Assembly (NCBI GenBank): GCA_020073525.1
Contig: JAIQFA010000002.1
Span: 1 to 64,000 of the forward strand
Direction: 5' to 3'
Length of the DNA: 64,000 nt
From: Terriglobia bacterium
Lineage (GTDB): Bacteria > Acidobacteriota > Terriglobia > Terriglobales > Acidobacteriaceae
Shown: in pieces, positions 7,882 to 15,517 of the stretch
Layout: every line of letters starts with the position of its first letter
Position numbering within the stretch: position 1 is the stretch's first letter
Program-made: the position numbers and the translations under genes
Notes under the pieces: generated by a model
What the model was told of the DNA's origin: nothing
Seen by the model: only the letters and a program-made list of their open reading frames with translations
Database searches by the model: none

Positions 7882-9255
7882 ATGAATTTGATGGATCTGA
7901 AGAACAAACGCGCGCTGGTTGTGGGTCTCGGGAAATCGGGCGTGGCCTCCGCGCTCTTTCTGAAGTCGCGCGGCGCCCGCGTCACGGTGTCGGATTCCAA
8001 ACCCGAAGCTGAGCTTCGTGACGAAATCCTGCTCCTGCTGGAGCATGGGATCACGGTCGAAACCGGCGGCCACGGCGACCGCACCTTTCGCGAGCAGGAT
8101 CTAATTGTGGTAAGCCCGGGGGTGCCGGTCGATGCGCCGCAACTGGTGCAGGCGCGCAACCTGGGAGAGTCGGTCATCGGAGAAATCGAACTCGCAGCAC
8201 GATTTCTGACCGGTCCGATCGTAGCCATTACGGGAGCCAACGGCAAAACCACCACTACATCTCTGGCTGGCGAAATTATTGCTGCAGGAAATTTCCCGAC
8301 GATGGTCGGCGGCAACATCGGCACGCCGGCCATCAGTTTTGTGGGCCAGGCCGGGCCCGCGACCTGGATTGTGCTTGAGGTGTCGAGCTTTCAACTGGAA
8401 ACGATCGTTGAATTTCGTCCTCGGATCGCGGTGATTCTGAACATCACGCCCGACCACCTCGATCGCCACAAGACGTTCGCCAACTACGTCAACGCCAAGG
8501 CGCGAGTTTTCGAGAACCAGCGACCGGAAGATTTCACCATCCTCAACGCCGATGACCCCACCACCGCTGAACTGTCAGGCCGTACTCGCTCGCAGTTGTA
8601 CTGGTTCAGCCGCAAGAAAGAGGTCGAAAAGGGAGCCTTCGTCCGCGGCACGTATCTCTATTTCCGGGATGGCCACGGCGAACGCGAAATCATGCCGCTG
8701 GCCGAAATGCCGCTGAAAGGCGCGCACAACCTGGAAAATGTACTGGCAGGCGTTTCCATCGGCGTCCTCGTCGGCTGTCAGCCTGAGCAGATTCGTCAGG
8801 CAGTCCGGAATTTCAAAGCCGTCGAGCACCGCCTGGAGTTCGTCGCCAAGGTCGCGGGTGTGGACTACTACAACGACTCCAAGGCCACGAACGTCGATGC
8901 CACCATCAAGGCGCTGGAATCTTTCCCGTCGAACATTCACCTGATTCTCGGCGGCAAGGACAAGGGGAGCGACTACACCGTGCTCCACGAGTTACTGCGG
9001 CAACGGGTGAAGCGCGTGTACACCATCGGGGCCGCTGCCGCCAAGATCGAATCGCAGATTCAGGGTGTGGCCGAAGTTGATCACGCGGAAACTTTGGAAA
9101 ACGCTGTCCGGCGCGCCAGCGAATCCGCGGCGCTGGGCGACGTGATTCTTCTGGCTCCGGCCTGCGCGAGCTTTGATCAGTTCCGGAGCTATGAACACCG
9201 CGGCCGAGTGTTCAAAGAGATCGTGCATTCCCTGGCAATGGCTCGATCCACTTAG
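7882..9255 (+). CDS. murD: UDP-MurNAc-L-Ala:D-Glu ligase MurD
   Basis: Cytoplasmic ligase that adds D-Glu to UDP-MurNAc-L-Ala. From the ATG at 7882 it is 457 aa. Visible features are the N-terminal Rossmann-like K.ALVVGLGKSG, VSPGVP, the ATP-binding I-T-G-A-N-G-K-T-T-T-T with Lys122, VLEVSSFQLE, NITPDHLDRH, and C-terminal YNDSKATN and LLAPACASFDQF. The frame is open back to a GTG at 7858, but those residues are repeat-derived, so 7882 (or ATG 7891) is preferred. The only SD-like sequence, GGTGAA, is the end of the repeat element. Confidence 0.96.
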   Translation: MNLMDLKNKRALVVGLGKSGVASALFLKSRGARVTVSDSKPEAELRDEILLLLEHGITVETGGHGDRTFREQDLIVVSPGVPVDAPQLVQARNLGESVIGEIELAARFLTGPIVAITGANGKTTTTSLAGEIIAAGNFPTMVGGNIGTPAISFVGQAGPATWIVLEVSSFQLETIVEFRPRIAVILNITPDHLDRHKTFANYVNAKARVFENQRPEDFTILNADDPTTAELSGRTRSQLYWFSRKKEVEKGAFVRGTYLYFRDGHGEREIMPLAEMPLKGAHNLENVLAGVSIGVLVGCQPEQIRQAVRNFKAVEHRLEFVAKVAGVDYYNDSKATNVDATIKALESFPSNIHLILGGKDKGSDYTVLHELLRQRVKRVYTIGAAAAKIESQIQGVAEVDHAETLENAVRRASESAALGDVILLAPACASFDQFRSYEHRGRVFKEIVHSLAMARST

Positions 9256-9262
9256 CGACAAC

Positions 9263-9330
9263 GCAGCCCCTAAAGGGGCGTCTGATTTGCAGAACTTTCG
9301 GTATCGCTGAAGCGATACCCTGATACGAAA
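9263..9330 (+). repeat. REP-like double palindrome (copy 1)
   Basis: Two hairpins occur in fixed order: GCCCC-TAAA-GGGGC (9266-9279), then GGTATCGCT-GA-AGCGATACC (9300-9319), followed by CTGATACGAA. A second copy, in the same orientation and with both palindromes and the tail conserved, lies at 36760-36830. The segment between the palindromes is not conserved. It is located just after murD. Confidence 0.9.
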
Positions 9331-9404
9331 CCCCAACCCTGATATGGATCCTACTTTTGGAACCAAGTCAGTTATCCCCTGCCCAAAATCCACAAGCGAA
9401 ACTC

Positions 9405-9436
9405 CTCCGTGACTCCGTGTCTCCGTGGTGAAATGA
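9405..9436 (+). repeat. Half element CTCCGTGA/CTCCGTGT/CTCCGTGG ending in GTGAAATGA, before ftsW
   Basis: Three tandem octamers with the core CTCCGTG are followed by GTGAAATGA. This equals the right arm of the element before murD (7856-7886), including the terminal GTGGTGAAATGA. No left arm is present. It ends 7 nt before the ftsW ATG. Confidence 0.85.
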
Positions 9437-9442
9437 GTTGTT

Positions 9443-10534
9443 ATGGCCAAGCGGGTCAGTGTCGATCGCTGGATGTTTACCGTGACCATGATCCTGGTAT
9501 TTGTCGGGCTGGTCATGATCTTCAGCGCCTCTGCCGTGATGGCCAAGGAGCGCTTTGGGTCGGCCTACGAATTCCTGCTGAAGCAACTGGTTTGGGCGGT
9601 CGCGGGACTTGTCGTGATGGTGGTGGCCATGAAGGTGGATTACAAACGGCTGCAGCATCCCGCGTTGGTCTTCTCGCTTCTGGGCTTTACGACACTTTTG
9701 CTGATCGCTGTTTTCTTTCTTGATCGCGCCCACGGCACGCACCGCTGGTTTCACATTGGTCCGATTTCGTTGCAGCCTTCGGAACTGGCCAAGCCCGCGC
9801 TGATCCTGTTTCTGGCGTGGTTTCTCCAAAACAAAACCAAGGCCATGGACGACTGGCGCAATACGCTGATTCCCGCCGTGGCGCCCACGGCAGCGTTTAT
9901 TGGACTGATCGTTTTTCAGCCCGACCTCGGTACCGCCATCGCCTGCGCGGGCATCACCGCTTGCGTCCTGTTCGTCGCCGGCATTCGCCTGCGCTATTTC
10001 GGATACGCCTTGGCAGCCTCGCTCCTGCCGCTCTATCTCCTTATCGCTCGTGTGTCGTACCGGAAAGATCGCATCCTGGCTTTCCTGAACCCCTATGCAG
10101 ATCCGAAGGGGTTTGGGTTCCACATCATTCAGTCGCTGATTGCGGTTTCGACTGGCGGTGTGACCGGGCTCGGCCTGATGGAAGGGAAGCAGAAATTGTT
10201 TTATCTTCCCGAGGCACACACGGATTTTATTTTCGCCGTCACCGCGGAGGAGTTGGGCTTGGTCGGGGCGCTCACCGTCATCATCCTGTTTGCAATCTTT
10301 CTCTGGCGCGGAACGCGCGCGGCGCTGCGGACGCAAGATAATTTTGGACGCTTCCTTGCGGTGGGAATCACCAGCATGATCGTCTTGCAGGCTTTCATCA
10401 ACATCAGCGTGGTGCTGGGGCTGATGCCGACTAAGGGAATCCCACTGCCGTTCGTTTCCTATGGCGGATCGTCGTTGTTCGTGACTTTGATGTGCGTCGG
10501 CGTGCTGCTGAATATCACGAAGCAGGCGGAGTAG
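9443..10534 (+). CDS. ftsW: Septal peptidoglycan glycosyltransferase FtsW (SEDS family)
   Basis: Polytopic SEDS-family lipid II polymerase working with FtsI at the septum. The 363 aa show about ten membrane spans. Motifs include FSAS at the end of span 1, a GTHRWF.IGP.S.QPSELAK loop, QPDLGTA, then R..AFLNPYADP.G.GFH..QSLIAV.TGG..G.GL..GKQKL.YLPEAHTDFIFAV.AEELGL, and a last NI.VVLGLMPTKGIPLPFVSYGGSS. FtsW rather than RodA is favoured by the dcw position and the TKGIPLPF.SYGGSS ending. It is the last gene of the cluster in this window. No murG, murC, ftsQ, ftsA or ftsZ follows. Confidence 0.95.
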   Translation: MAKRVSVDRWMFTVTMILVFVGLVMIFSASAVMAKERFGSAYEFLLKQLVWAVAGLVVMVVAMKVDYKRLQHPALVFSLLGFTTLLLIAVFFLDRAHGTHRWFHIGPISLQPSELAKPALILFLAWFLQNKTKAMDDWRNTLIPAVAPTAAFIGLIVFQPDLGTAIACAGITACVLFVAGIRLRYFGYALAASLLPLYLLIARVSYRKDRILAFLNPYADPKGFGFHIIQSLIAVSTGGVTGLGLMEGKQKLFYLPEAHTDFIFAVTAEELGLVGALTVIILFAIFLWRGTRAALRTQDNFGRFLAVGITSMIVLQAFINISVVLGLMPTKGIPLPFVSYGGSSLFVTLMCVGVLLNITKQAE

Positions 10535-11032
10535 GCGCTGCCCACACACGATTATTTGCGGTACCCCCCTACCCCCCCTTTTTTCTCACACTATTAAAAT
10601 CATAGAGTTAGCGAATGGTCCCTGCTAAATAACTCAGGCGTAAGGACTTATTTGCACATAATACAAGAATAAGGACTTAGTTGCGAAATGCCTCGTTTTG
10701 GCGCCGGATCGGGAGCGGATGACGACCGCTCAGGTGTCATCATTAGGTTGTCAAGGAGCGCTGACAATGGCTTCTGTGCGGCATCGAAGTCCGTCTCTGG
10801 AGACGGACACACTTCTGACTTGGCCAATCAGATCTTCATTCTCGGGCATGGCGAGTGGGATGTCTGTGAGGGTGGTCACTGGCTGGATGTGATGAAAAAT
10901 CGGTGGCCGATAAAGAATTCGCCGCATGCAGTCGCACCCGCCGACAATTCTCAATTAGCGCTAACGCCTGATTTCGTAAACTAGGGGTGTAAACTGTGTC
11001 ACGTAGGCAAGTGGGCCGACTGGGAATAGGCC
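10535..11032. other. 498-nt non-coding stretch after ftsW, start of accessory region
   Basis: This begins with a C-rich/T-rich segment (10561-10586) and is distinctly AT-richer than the dcw cluster at 10590-10690. It contains a 15-bp direct repeat (annotated separately). From 10690 to 10984 two overlapping short frames are open on the + strand and one on the minus strand, but none has a ribosome binding site, recognisable motif or convincing composition. An 11-bp sequence AACGCCTGATT at 10963-10973 recurs at 11424-11434 on the far side of the next gene. I see no convincing gene here. Confidence 0.5.
10641..10684 (+). repeat. 15-bp direct repeat TAAGGACTTAkTTGC, 29-bp period
   Basis: TAAGGACTTATTTGC at 10641-10655 and TAAGGACTTAGTTGC at 10670-10684 differ in one base and are 29 bp apart, nearly three helical turns. 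The spacing and AT-rich context would suit a protein-binding site, or the pair may be the end of a mobile or repeated element. Confidence 0.7.
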
Positions 11033-11344
11033 ATGAACATTGATTCGTCTAAGCTACTAGCGATTGAAACCTTCTCGGTTTGCAGCGTCTCGCCCCATAT
11101 TATCTGGCTCGCACTGTATGGGGCTTCCCGGCGGTGGCCTATCGACCCACGCCCGGTATTGAAGTGGCTAAGAATCCTGCGTTGGGTAGGTTGGGGTATA
11201 GCAATTCCCCTTGGCCTGTTAGCCCTAGCCCGCAATCACTTTCCCATCTACGGGCTCGCAATGTCCACGTTCTCGACTGGGCTCTCATTCCCGGAGAGTT
11301 GGCTGAAGCGCCGATTTGCTTCTGACCTGTTTAAACCGCTCTAG
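11033..11344 (+). CDS. Hypothetical small membrane protein (103 aa)
   Basis: Unrecognised. The product has one or two hydrophobic stretches (about 18-30 around HIIWLALYG, and about 45-65 around WVGWGIAIPLGLLALA), a basic segment between them and a polar C-terminus, so probably a two-span inner-membrane protein. The ATG at 11033 has GGGAATAGGCC upstream, a weak SD. Codon use is less GC-biased than in the neighbours. It is flanked by the 11-bp direct repeat AACGCCTGATT. It could be a spurious ORF, since the only support is length, membrane pattern and context. Confidence 0.4.
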   Translation: MNIDSSKLLAIETFSVCSVSPHIIWLALYGASRRWPIDPRPVLKWLRILRWVGWGIAIPLGLLALARNHFPIYGLAMSTFSTGLSFPESWLKRRFASDLFKPL

Positions 11345-11522
11345 CGATTCGTGGCCAAGCAAGATTGAATAGCCACTTAGCGAAAAATCCCGAGTTCACT
11401 AACGGACCGGGGTCCTTAGTGTAAACGCCTGATTACAGAAGTTACGAAATCCCGCGCGGATAGCTCGCTCAGTAGGTGAACGGTAACAATCGTACAATGC
11501 ACGATGGAGGACCCATTCGAGA

Positions 11523-12182
11523 ATGGATCAAGCATCGGCGGGCGAGCAGTCGAGAGTGGGGAAAAGCATATTGGGCTGGTTCATTGCTATCGGTTCCCTT
11601 GTGCTTCTGTATGTCGTCCTTAGTTGGTTCGATAACACCACTGAGCTGAGCCCCGACCACGATCACGTTCTGCAAGCATGCTTCGCGATAGCAGGTCTGA
11701 GTGGATTGGCCTCAGGTATTGTAGGAATCCGCAAATCGAAGGGAATAACCGTCTGGCGACGTGCCCCGCTCGCGTTAGGCCTTTCGCTGCTTGGATTTCT
11801 CTCCGTCTTCTTGGCGAGCAGCCGCACTGCAAGTATCGTCGAAGGGTTGATCGACTTCCCGCCCGGCAAGACGAGAAGCTACACGACACTGCTTTTAATC
11901 TCGCGAGCTTATCAGACACATGGAAAAGGGCGAAGTTGGAATGTTCAGACGACACCAATTTGGTCCAACCTCGACATCACCGAGGACGATTACGAATTCA
12001 TGCTGACACATCGGCGAGCTGGAGATAATACACGCGATCCCGATGAAATCTCGAGCAACGGCTATTTCTGTGCTCACGTAACGATCCAGCAATCAGGAAA
12101 CGCCCTGCGCGTCTTGCATGCCGGAAGCCACAAGCTACCTAAGGGCTCAGTGGTCATTTGCCCATCAAGCACTGGCAGGTAA
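11523..12182 (+). CDS. Hypothetical membrane protein with C-terminal soluble domain (219 aa)
   Basis: Unrecognised. A polar N-terminal tail of about 15 residues is followed by a span at about 18-35 (GWFIAIGSLVLLYVVLS), a second at about 50-68 (CFAIAGLSGLASGIVGI) and a third at about 80-97 (APLALGLSLLGFLSVFLA). The remaining 120 residues are soluble, with two cysteines near the C-terminus, and should face the periplasm or cytoplasm depending on topology. ATG at 11523. No operon partner on the same strand lies nearby, and ada converges from the other side. Composition is less GC-rich than that of the dcw genes, consistent with acquired DNA. Confidence 0.6.
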   Translation: MDQASAGEQSRVGKSILGWFIAIGSLVLLYVVLSWFDNTTELSPDHDHVLQACFAIAGLSGLASGIVGIRKSKGITVWRRAPLALGLSLLGFLSVFLASSRTASIVEGLIDFPPGKTRSYTTLLLISRAYQTHGKGRSWNVQTTPIWSNLDITEDDYEFMLTHRRAGDNTRDPDEISSNGYFCAHVTIQQSGNALRVLHAGSHKLPKGSVVICPSSTGR

Positions 12183-12270
12183 CGAGCACTCGGAATCCTT
12201 TGGTGAGATTTCCTCCCAGTTGCTCGATTACCCTCAACTGGTGGAAAATCCCCATTACACTAACAACGCT

Positions 12271-13359
12271 CTAAACGCCCGCTTCTTTCTCCATGGCCAG
12301 CAACTGCTCTTTGCGCTCAATGCCCCAGCGGTAGCCGCCTAGTTCGCCGTCTTCTCGGACTACTCGATGACAGGGGATGGCTACAGCTACCGGGTTGGTG
12401 GCGCAGGCTCGGGCTACGGCGCGGGTCGCTGTTGGCATACCGATCTTCTTGGCTACGGTGCTGTAGGAGCGCGTTTCTCCTCGGGGAATTCGTTGCAGAG
12501 TTTCCCAGACTTTCCGTTGAAATGCGGTCGCCCTGATGTCGAGCGGAAGGGAGGGATGCGCCTCGCGTCCCTGCATCAAGCGGGTTAGGTTCACTCGCCA
12601 TTCGGCCATGGCAGCGTCATCGCGGCGGCGGGTGGCGAAGGGGAACTCGCGCATCAGGCCTTGCTGGAGCTGTTCGTCGTTGTCGGCGAATTGGATCGAG
12701 CAGATGCCTTTGTCGGTCGCGGCAATCAGCATCCGTCCTAGAGGCGAGCCGGCGATGGTGTAGCGGACTACGGCGGCCACAGCGCCGCGGCGGTATTTCT
12801 CCGGGGTCATGCCGAGTTGCGTGGCCGTGCGCTCGTAGAGGCGGCTGCTGGAGCCGTATCCTGCGGCATAGAGCGCAGTGGTGACGTTGTGGCCTGCTTG
12901 CAGGTTCTGTTTCACCTGCCGCAGGCGGCAGGCGTCGATGTAGGCCTTCGGCGACACGCCCAGCACCGACTTGCACGTTCGCTGTAAGTGGAAAGGGCTG
13001 AGCCGGAATTCCTTGGCCAGCAGGCCGAGCGTCAGGCGGTCTTCGATGTGTTGCTCGATGTAGCGGCAGATTGCCCGCACCAGTGCGGACTGCGGGTTTC
13101 CGTCCACCGCCTTCGGACGGCAACGCAGGCAGGCGCGATAACCGGACTGCTCGGCTTCGAGCGCGTGCTCGTAAAAGCTCACGTTCTCGCGCCGCGGGCG
13201 TTTTGCCGGGCACGACGGACGGCAGAATATGCCGGTGCTCGACACGCCGAAGACGAACGTGCCGTCGAGCGAGCTATCGCGATCGACGACAGCTTGCCAG
13301 CGCCGGTCGTTTATCTGTCCTGTTGTCTGTTCCGCGGTTCGTTGCCGATTTGACTTCAT
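12271..13359 (-). CDS. ada: Bifunctional Ada: AraC-type activator and O6-alkylguanine-DNA alkyltransferase
   Basis: Adaptive-response protein that removes methyl groups from phosphotriesters and O6-methylguanine and activates repair genes. From the ATG at 13359 it is 362 aa in three parts. The Ada zinc domain has F-C-R-P-S-C (Cys46, Cys50) and C-L-R-C (Cys77, Cys80), all four ligands including the Cys38 equivalent. An AraC HTH follows at about 95-185 (LA..F.LSPFHLQR..K..LGVSPK.Y). The alkyltransferase domain has I-P-C-H-R-V with acceptor Cys330. An ATG 33 nt upstream (13392) is in frame. I prefer 13359 because GAAGAAG precedes it and family homology starts later. No alkA lies beside it. Confidence 0.95.
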   Translation of the reverse strand: MKSNRQRTAEQTTGQINDRRWQAVVDRDSSLDGTFVFGVSSTGIFCRPSCPAKRPRRENVSFYEHALEAEQSGYRACLRCRPKAVDGNPQSALVRAICRYIEQHIEDRLTLGLLAKEFRLSPFHLQRTCKSVLGVSPKAYIDACRLRQVKQNLQAGHNVTTALYAAGYGSSSRLYERTATQLGMTPEKYRRGAVAAVVRYTIAGSPLGRMLIAATDKGICSIQFADNDEQLQQGLMREFPFATRRRDDAAMAEWRVNLTRLMQGREAHPSLPLDIRATAFQRKVWETLQRIPRGETRSYSTVAKKIGMPTATRAVARACATNPVAVAIPCHRVVREDGELGGYRWGIERKEQLLAMEKEAGV

Positions 13360-13718
13360 GGCTTCTTCTGAAAGTATCGCATTGGGGGCCATGCAGGTAA
13401 CATAGGGGAGTCGCGCCGCGCGGACTATCCGAATGTTGCGGTCAAACGATTTTCGAGGTGGAGTCGCGGTATTGGCTGATGAGGATGCGGAAAAAGTCGT
13501 GGCGTACGCGGCAGCGGACCTCGGCGGCTAAAGCCTTCGAAACTGATCGCCTAGATCGCAGCGGTAAACCGCTGCGCCACCCAAAACCAAGCGGAAGATC
13601 CGTTTCTTCAGCAATTTGGCAAGGCGCGGCAGGCTTCACTGCCGGAGCCTGCTGAATCGTGTACTATAGCGGGCTCCCTGCGACAGAAGTGAAATCCAAG
13701 AACTTGAAAGGACCCTCT
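13360..13718. other. Non-coding gap between ada and a secreted orphan, with TAAA-loop palindromes
   Basis: No convincing gene is present. It should hold the promoters of ada (minus strand) and of the gene at 13719. At 13557-13576 lies a perfect palindrome, CGCAGCGG-TAAA-CCGCTGCG, and just upstream is GGCGGCTAAAGCC (13522-13534). Both share the TAAA loop with the GCCCC-TAAA-GGGGC element at 9266 and 36763, suggesting a common REP-like class. A -10-like TACTATAG occurs at 13664-13671, before the secreted orphan. Confidence 0.55.
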
Positions 13719-14207
13719 ATGAACTGCAATCGCAAGATGATGTGGCTGGTTGTCCTGGCGGCGCTCGTGGCACAAGCCGGCGCGCAAGTTCTCACCGCCG
13801 ATCAGGTGAAAAAAATTGCTCCCAGCTCGTATTTCTTTGCGGGCCAGAGCGCTTCCGTGCAGGTGCGGAATACGGCTGGCTTGAAGAATGCCGCCGGCAA
13901 GGTGGTGCTGGCGGGTCTGGTGGACACATCCGGATACTCCACCGCAATTGCGGAAAAATATCAGGGCTTCCTTATTACCGAAACCAAACTCAGCTTTGAC
14001 GGGGCCACGCTCGATCCGGGGCAGTATGGATTCGGTTTCAAGGATGGCAAGTTCATCGTGATGAACGTGGCATCCGCGGACGTGTTCTCGACCGCCACCC
14101 AGAACGACGATCAGGTCAAACACCCCGTTCCCCTCAAATTTGAAAAAGATGGCGCTGGCTATCGACTGTATGCCGGGCGGAAGTATGTAGTCGTGAAAGC
14201 GGATTAG
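13719..14207 (+). CDS. Secreted hypothetical protein (163 aa)
   Basis: Family not recognised. The ATG at 13719 is preceded by AAAGGA (13707-13712), a good SD. The frame is open further upstream, but the extension has no signal-like sequence. The N-terminus MNCNRKMM-WLVVLAALVAQAGA-Q is a clear signal peptide, probably cleaved after AGA. The mature part of about 140 residues is rich in beta-type alternation (V.LAGLVDTSG, GYGFGFKDGKFIV) with no cysteines. Isolated gene, with a repeat element directly downstream. Confidence 0.75.
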   Translation: MNCNRKMMWLVVLAALVAQAGAQVLTADQVKKIAPSSYFFAGQSASVQVRNTAGLKNAAGKVVLAGLVDTSGYSTAIAEKYQGFLITETKLSFDGATLDPGQYGFGFKDGKFIVMNVASADVFSTATQNDDQVKHPVPLKFEKDGAGYRLYAGRKYVVVKAD

Positions 14208-14231
14208 TGTTAGCGAGCTGTCGAAGGCCTT

Positions 14232-14301
14232 AACCACCAAGGACACGAAGGAAGCCCTCAGGGATATCCACCTTCGTGTGACTTCATGTCCTTGGTGGTT
14301 G
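14232..14301 (+). repeat. ACCACCAAGGACACGAAGG palindromic element
   Basis: The left arm ACCACCAAGGACACGAAGG (14233-14251) and right arm CCTTCGTG...CATGTCCTTGGTGGT (14271-14300) are near-perfect inverted copies separated by about 20 nt. A second element of the same subfamily lies at 35801-35872. It resembles the ACCACAGAG subfamily in organisation but has a different unit sequence. Confidence 0.9.
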
Positions 14302-14396
14302 ATGAATTTGGGACACGAATGTGGCGTCCGCGTAATGGACAAGGGCCGCTTCCCCCAATAGAATCTGGAGTTGCCTTTACCTGCTGGCAAACTCCT

Positions 14397-15428
14397 ATGA
14401 AACTTGTGACCTTCGAAAATGTTGCGCGCCAATCCCGCATCGGCGCGCTGGTCAATGACCATCAGATTGTTGATCTGCATACTGCCTGCGCGCTCTACCT
14501 GCGCGACGTCGAGAGCGAGGCCATTTTCTACCGGCTGGCCGATGCCCTGGTCCCGCCTGACATGCGTGCGCTCTTCCGCGGCGGAGATACGAGTCTTGAG
14601 GCTGCGCGCAAGGCTCTCGACTATGTTGTCCACGTGGGCGCGAGCGTTACCGGTCCTCGCGGCGAGACGGTCATCTACTCGCTTGGCGACATTCAGCTCA
14701 AGGCGCCTATCGTTCCGAAGAAGTTTTTTCACACCGCGGGGAACTTTCGCGAGCACCATGAGGAAGCGACCAAAGCAGGTTTTTCTCATCCGGTCATGCC
14801 GTGGATCGTCTTCTTTCAGAACACCGACGCGATCATCGGGCCCGACGAACCGGTGATTTATCCCGAACACCTGACCCAGGAACTGGATTACGAACTGGAA
14901 CTGGCGGTCGTGCTGAAGAAGGGCGGCAAGCACTTTACTCCGGAAGAGGCGTCGAGCTATATCGGCGGCTACGTAATCTTCAACGACATTACGGCGCGCG
15001 ACATTCAGCGGCGTGAAATGAAGTCGGGCGTGTTCAGCTTCTGCAAGGGAATCGACACGTTCTGCCCGCTCGGGCCTTGGATCGTGACCGCCGACGAGAT
15101 TCCCGACGCGCATAATCTCGCAATGGAACTGCGCGTGAATGGCGAGTCGCGGCAGCGCTCGCATTCGAGCAAAATGTCGGTCAAGATTCCGGAGATCCTC
15201 TCGCACTACTCGCCGATGGGATACAGCGCGGGCGATGTCGTCTCGACGGGAACCGTGTCGGGCGTGGCGGCATTTTCGGGAGATCCGAAGGCGTGGTACC
15301 TGAAGCCGGGGGACGTGATGGAGTGCGAGATCGAGAAAATTGGCGTGCTGCGGAATCCCGTGATCTCTTGGGAGAAGGCGTACGGACAGAAACCGGCGGC
15401 GCTGGCGACGCAGGAAGTAGTGAAGTAA
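14397..15428 (+). CDS. Fumarylacetoacetate hydrolase (FAH) family protein
   Basis: Probable metal-dependent hydrolase, isomerase or decarboxylase acting on a 2,4-diketo or 2-hydroxy-dienoate acid. The 343 aa begin MKLVTFE, the usual FAH-family start. The in-frame region upstream (from 14286) is repeat-derived, so ATG 14397 is preferred. Catalytic-domain features are K.FHTAGNFREHHEEA, a long E.T.ELDYE.ELA-like segment (Q-E-L-D-Y-E-L-E-L-A) with the metal-binding acidic residues, GY..FNDITARD.Q, and a C-terminal GDVVSTGTVSGVA...YL.PGD..E.EIE.IG. It stands upstream of a homocitrate/isopropylmalate synthase-like gene, suggesting one catabolic or biosynthetic pathway. The exact substrate cannot be read from sequence. 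Confidence 0.9.
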   Translation: MKLVTFENVARQSRIGALVNDHQIVDLHTACALYLRDVESEAIFYRLADALVPPDMRALFRGGDTSLEAARKALDYVVHVGASVTGPRGETVIYSLGDIQLKAPIVPKKFFHTAGNFREHHEEATKAGFSHPVMPWIVFFQNTDAIIGPDEPVIYPEHLTQELDYELELAVVLKKGGKHFTPEEASSYIGGYVIFNDITARDIQRREMKSGVFSFCKGIDTFCPLGPWIVTADEIPDAHNLAMELRVNGESRQRSHSSKMSVKIPEILSHYSPMGYSAGDVVSTGTVSGVAAFSGDPKAWYLKPGDVMECEIEKIGVLRNPVISWEKAYGQKPAALATQEVVK

Positions 15429-15436
15429 ATCTTTTC

Positions 15437-15498
15437 ACCACAGAAGAGACAGAGTCACAGAGAAGAACCAAGAATTGATCTTCTCTGTGTCTCTGTGG
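15437..15498 (+). repeat. ACCACAGAAGAGACAGAG palindromic element between the FAH and synthase genes
   Basis: The left arm ACCACAGAAGAGACAGAG...CACAGAGAAGA (15437-15466) and right arm TCTTCTCTGTGTCTCTGTGG (15479-15498) are inverted, with units of about 8 bp. It occupies almost the whole gap between the two genes and ends 19 nt before the ATG at 15518. Confidence 0.88.
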
Positions 15499-15517
15499 CG
15501 GGTTTTGGGTCTAACAG

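Noticed and set aside
10688-10984. 98-aa and 64-aa + strand ORFs and a 67-aa minus-strand ORF
   Set aside because: They overlap each other in different frames, lack SD and recognisable sequence. Left as non-coding.
11033-11434. Flanking AACGCCTGATT repeats as integron attC or transposon target duplication
   Set aside because: No attC core sites, inverted ends or transposase are present. Only an 11-bp direct repeat remains.
14286-14396. Upstream extension of the FAH gene to a start at 14286
   Set aside because: Residues come from the repeat element. Family homology begins at MKLVTFE (14397).
13608-15206. 532-aa minus-strand ORF antisense to the secreted orphan and FAH genes
   Set aside because: Shadow frame passing through the repeat element (gives NHQGHEVTRR), no protein features.
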